Shown here: piece after piece, positions 5,275-6,029 of the stretch | Position numbering within the stretch: position 1 is the first letter of the stretch | Layout of the letters: each line of letters starts with the position of its first letter | NCBI GenBank assembly: GCA_024276395.1 | Contig: JAJRXH010000142.1 | Location: 1-6,029 of the forward strand | Source: an archaeon | Lineage (GTDB): Archaea > Asgardarchaeota > Heimdallarchaeia > Hodarchaeales > S146-22 | Length of the DNA stretch: 6,029 nucleotides | Direction: 5' to 3' | Notes under the pieces: model-generated | What the model saw: the letters and a program-made list of their open reading frames with translations, nothing else | Databases searched by the model: none | What the model was told of the DNA's origin: nothing | Translations under genes and position numbers: made by a program

Positions 5275-6029
5275 GTGGTCTACATGAAAGAAGTTAGGAT
5301 GACAGGGTTCAAGTCATACGGCCCAAAAGAAATCCGTGTACCTCTAGCAAAAGGTTTTACCGTCATTGCTGGTCCCAACGGGAGTGGAAAATCTAACATC
5401 GTTGATGCCATAGCTTTCGCCCTAGGAATGATGAGCAAGAAATCCATGCGCGCGGGAAAAATGACAGATTTAATCTATAATGGGGTTGGTGGGAGAAAAC
5501 CTGCAGATAAGACCATTGTCGAAATCGTGTTTGATAACTCAGATCATGCCATTCCAGTACCAGAAAAAGAAGTAACTATATCTCGTGAACTAAGGAGAGA
5601 CGGCACGGGAATTTATCGGTTCAATGGCAAGAGGAGTACAAGACAAGAAATAATGGACAAACTACGCATGGCCTCCATTGATCCACAAGGATTTAACATC
5701 ATCCAACAAGGGCAGATCAACGAAATCATTCTCATGTCACCGGTACAACGACGTGAATTACTAGAAGAAGTTGCAGGCGTTCGCAATTTCGATCAAAAGA
5801 AAGCAGCCGCATTAAGTGAACTCGAACAAGCCGAGAAAAAAATGAGTGAACTCCAGCTCCTTGTCAGAGAGGTCGCTTCGCGAGTTGAATCTTTACAAAA
5901 AGAGAAGGAGAAAGCAGAAAAATGGGAACGGCTTAACGAAGAAATTCGCATCCTAAGGGCACAGTTAATCTCAGCTCGTTTCCACGAGGCGAATGAAGAA
6001 GTAAAGATGTTTGATGAGCAGATTAATTC
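5275..6029 (+). CDS. smc: SMC chromosome-segregation ATPase, N-terminal part (cut by window edge)
   Basis: N-terminal 251 codons of an SMC protein, the DNA-loop-extruding ATPase of the condensin-like complex; full proteins run to about 1,100-1,200 aa. Numbered from GTG 5275, the sequence shows the SMC N-terminal GFKSYG (11-16), Walker A GPNGSGKSN (33-41), the conserved Arg59 (an arginine finger in archaeal SMC), the Q-loop IIQQGQ (142-147) and LLEEVAG (162-168). A heptad-rich coiled coil runs from about residue 172 to the edge. The ABC signature, Walker B and hinge lie beyond the window. GTG 5275 is preferred over ATG 5284 because GGTGA sits 6 nt before it, and because it aligns residue for residue through Arg59 with Pyrococcus SMC as I remember it. 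An in-frame TGA at 5266-5268 rules out earlier starts. FKSYG and the Walker A context argue against Rad50 or RecF. Confidence 0.95.
   Translation, partial: MVYMKEVRMTGFKSYGPKEIRVPLAKGFTVIAGPNGSGKSNIVDAIAFALGMMSKKSMRAGKMTDLIYNGVGGRKPADKTIVEIVFDNSDHAIPVPEKEVTISRELRRDGTGIYRFNGKRSTRQEIMDKLRMASIDPQGFNIIQQGQINEIILMSPVQRRELLEEVAGVRNFDQKKAAALSELEQAEKKMSELQLLVREVASRVESLQKEKEKAEKWERLNEEIRILRAQLISARFHEANEEVKMFDEQIN

Noticed and set aside
5275..6029. Rad50 or RecF/RecN-type ATPase
   Set aside because: GFKSYG, GPNGSGKSN and IIQQGQ with the following LLEEVAG are SMC hallmarks.
1..6029. CRISPR arrays, tRNA or rRNA genes, insertion sequences
   Set aside because: No regularly spaced repeats, no recognisable tRNA arms, no rRNA blocks and no transposase or terminal inverted repeats were seen.

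Overview
The window looks like a piece of an archaeal genome, most likely from an Asgard archaeon (Promethearchaeota); I cannot place it more precisely. The evidence is of four kinds. There is a Rag/Gtr-type small GTPase with the HKxD signature that Asgard archaea share with eukaryotes. There is an archaeal-style SMC ATPase. Four genes have strong Shine-Dalgarno sites, and a clean archaeal BRE/TATA element sits about 25 bp ahead of the expected start of the GTPase message. The DNA is AT-rich, genes are tightly packed, and TTG and GTG starts are used.

Layout. From 4968 down to 21 everything reads on the minus strand: first the GTPase (4012-4968), then, after a 145-nt gap, three membrane-protein genes, here called A (2559-3866), B (1268-2542) and C (21-1286). 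A, B and C have similar lengths (435, 424 and 421 aa), the same membrane layout and short shared motifs, so they are diverged tandem paralogues. They are packed as one transcription unit: the ribosome binding site of B overlaps the stop codon of A, and C begins at or inside the end of B. On the plus strand, from about 5275 and running off the right edge, is the N-terminal part of an SMC chromosome-organising ATPase. The 306-nt stretch between the GTPase and smc is a divergent promoter region.

How they may work together. A, B and C each appear to have six membrane helices in three hairpins, three large positively charged cytoplasmic segments and a final C-terminal hydrophobic helix. I do not recognise the family. 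Their codirectional position behind a Rag-like GTPase suggests, as inference only, a membrane platform controlled by or recruiting that GTPase. The GTPase has Lys where Rag and Ras proteins carry the switch II Gln, and its tail does not resemble the Rag roadblock domain. The SMC gene is probably a housekeeping neighbour. Bases 1-20 lie past the stop codon of C and hold nothing I can name.
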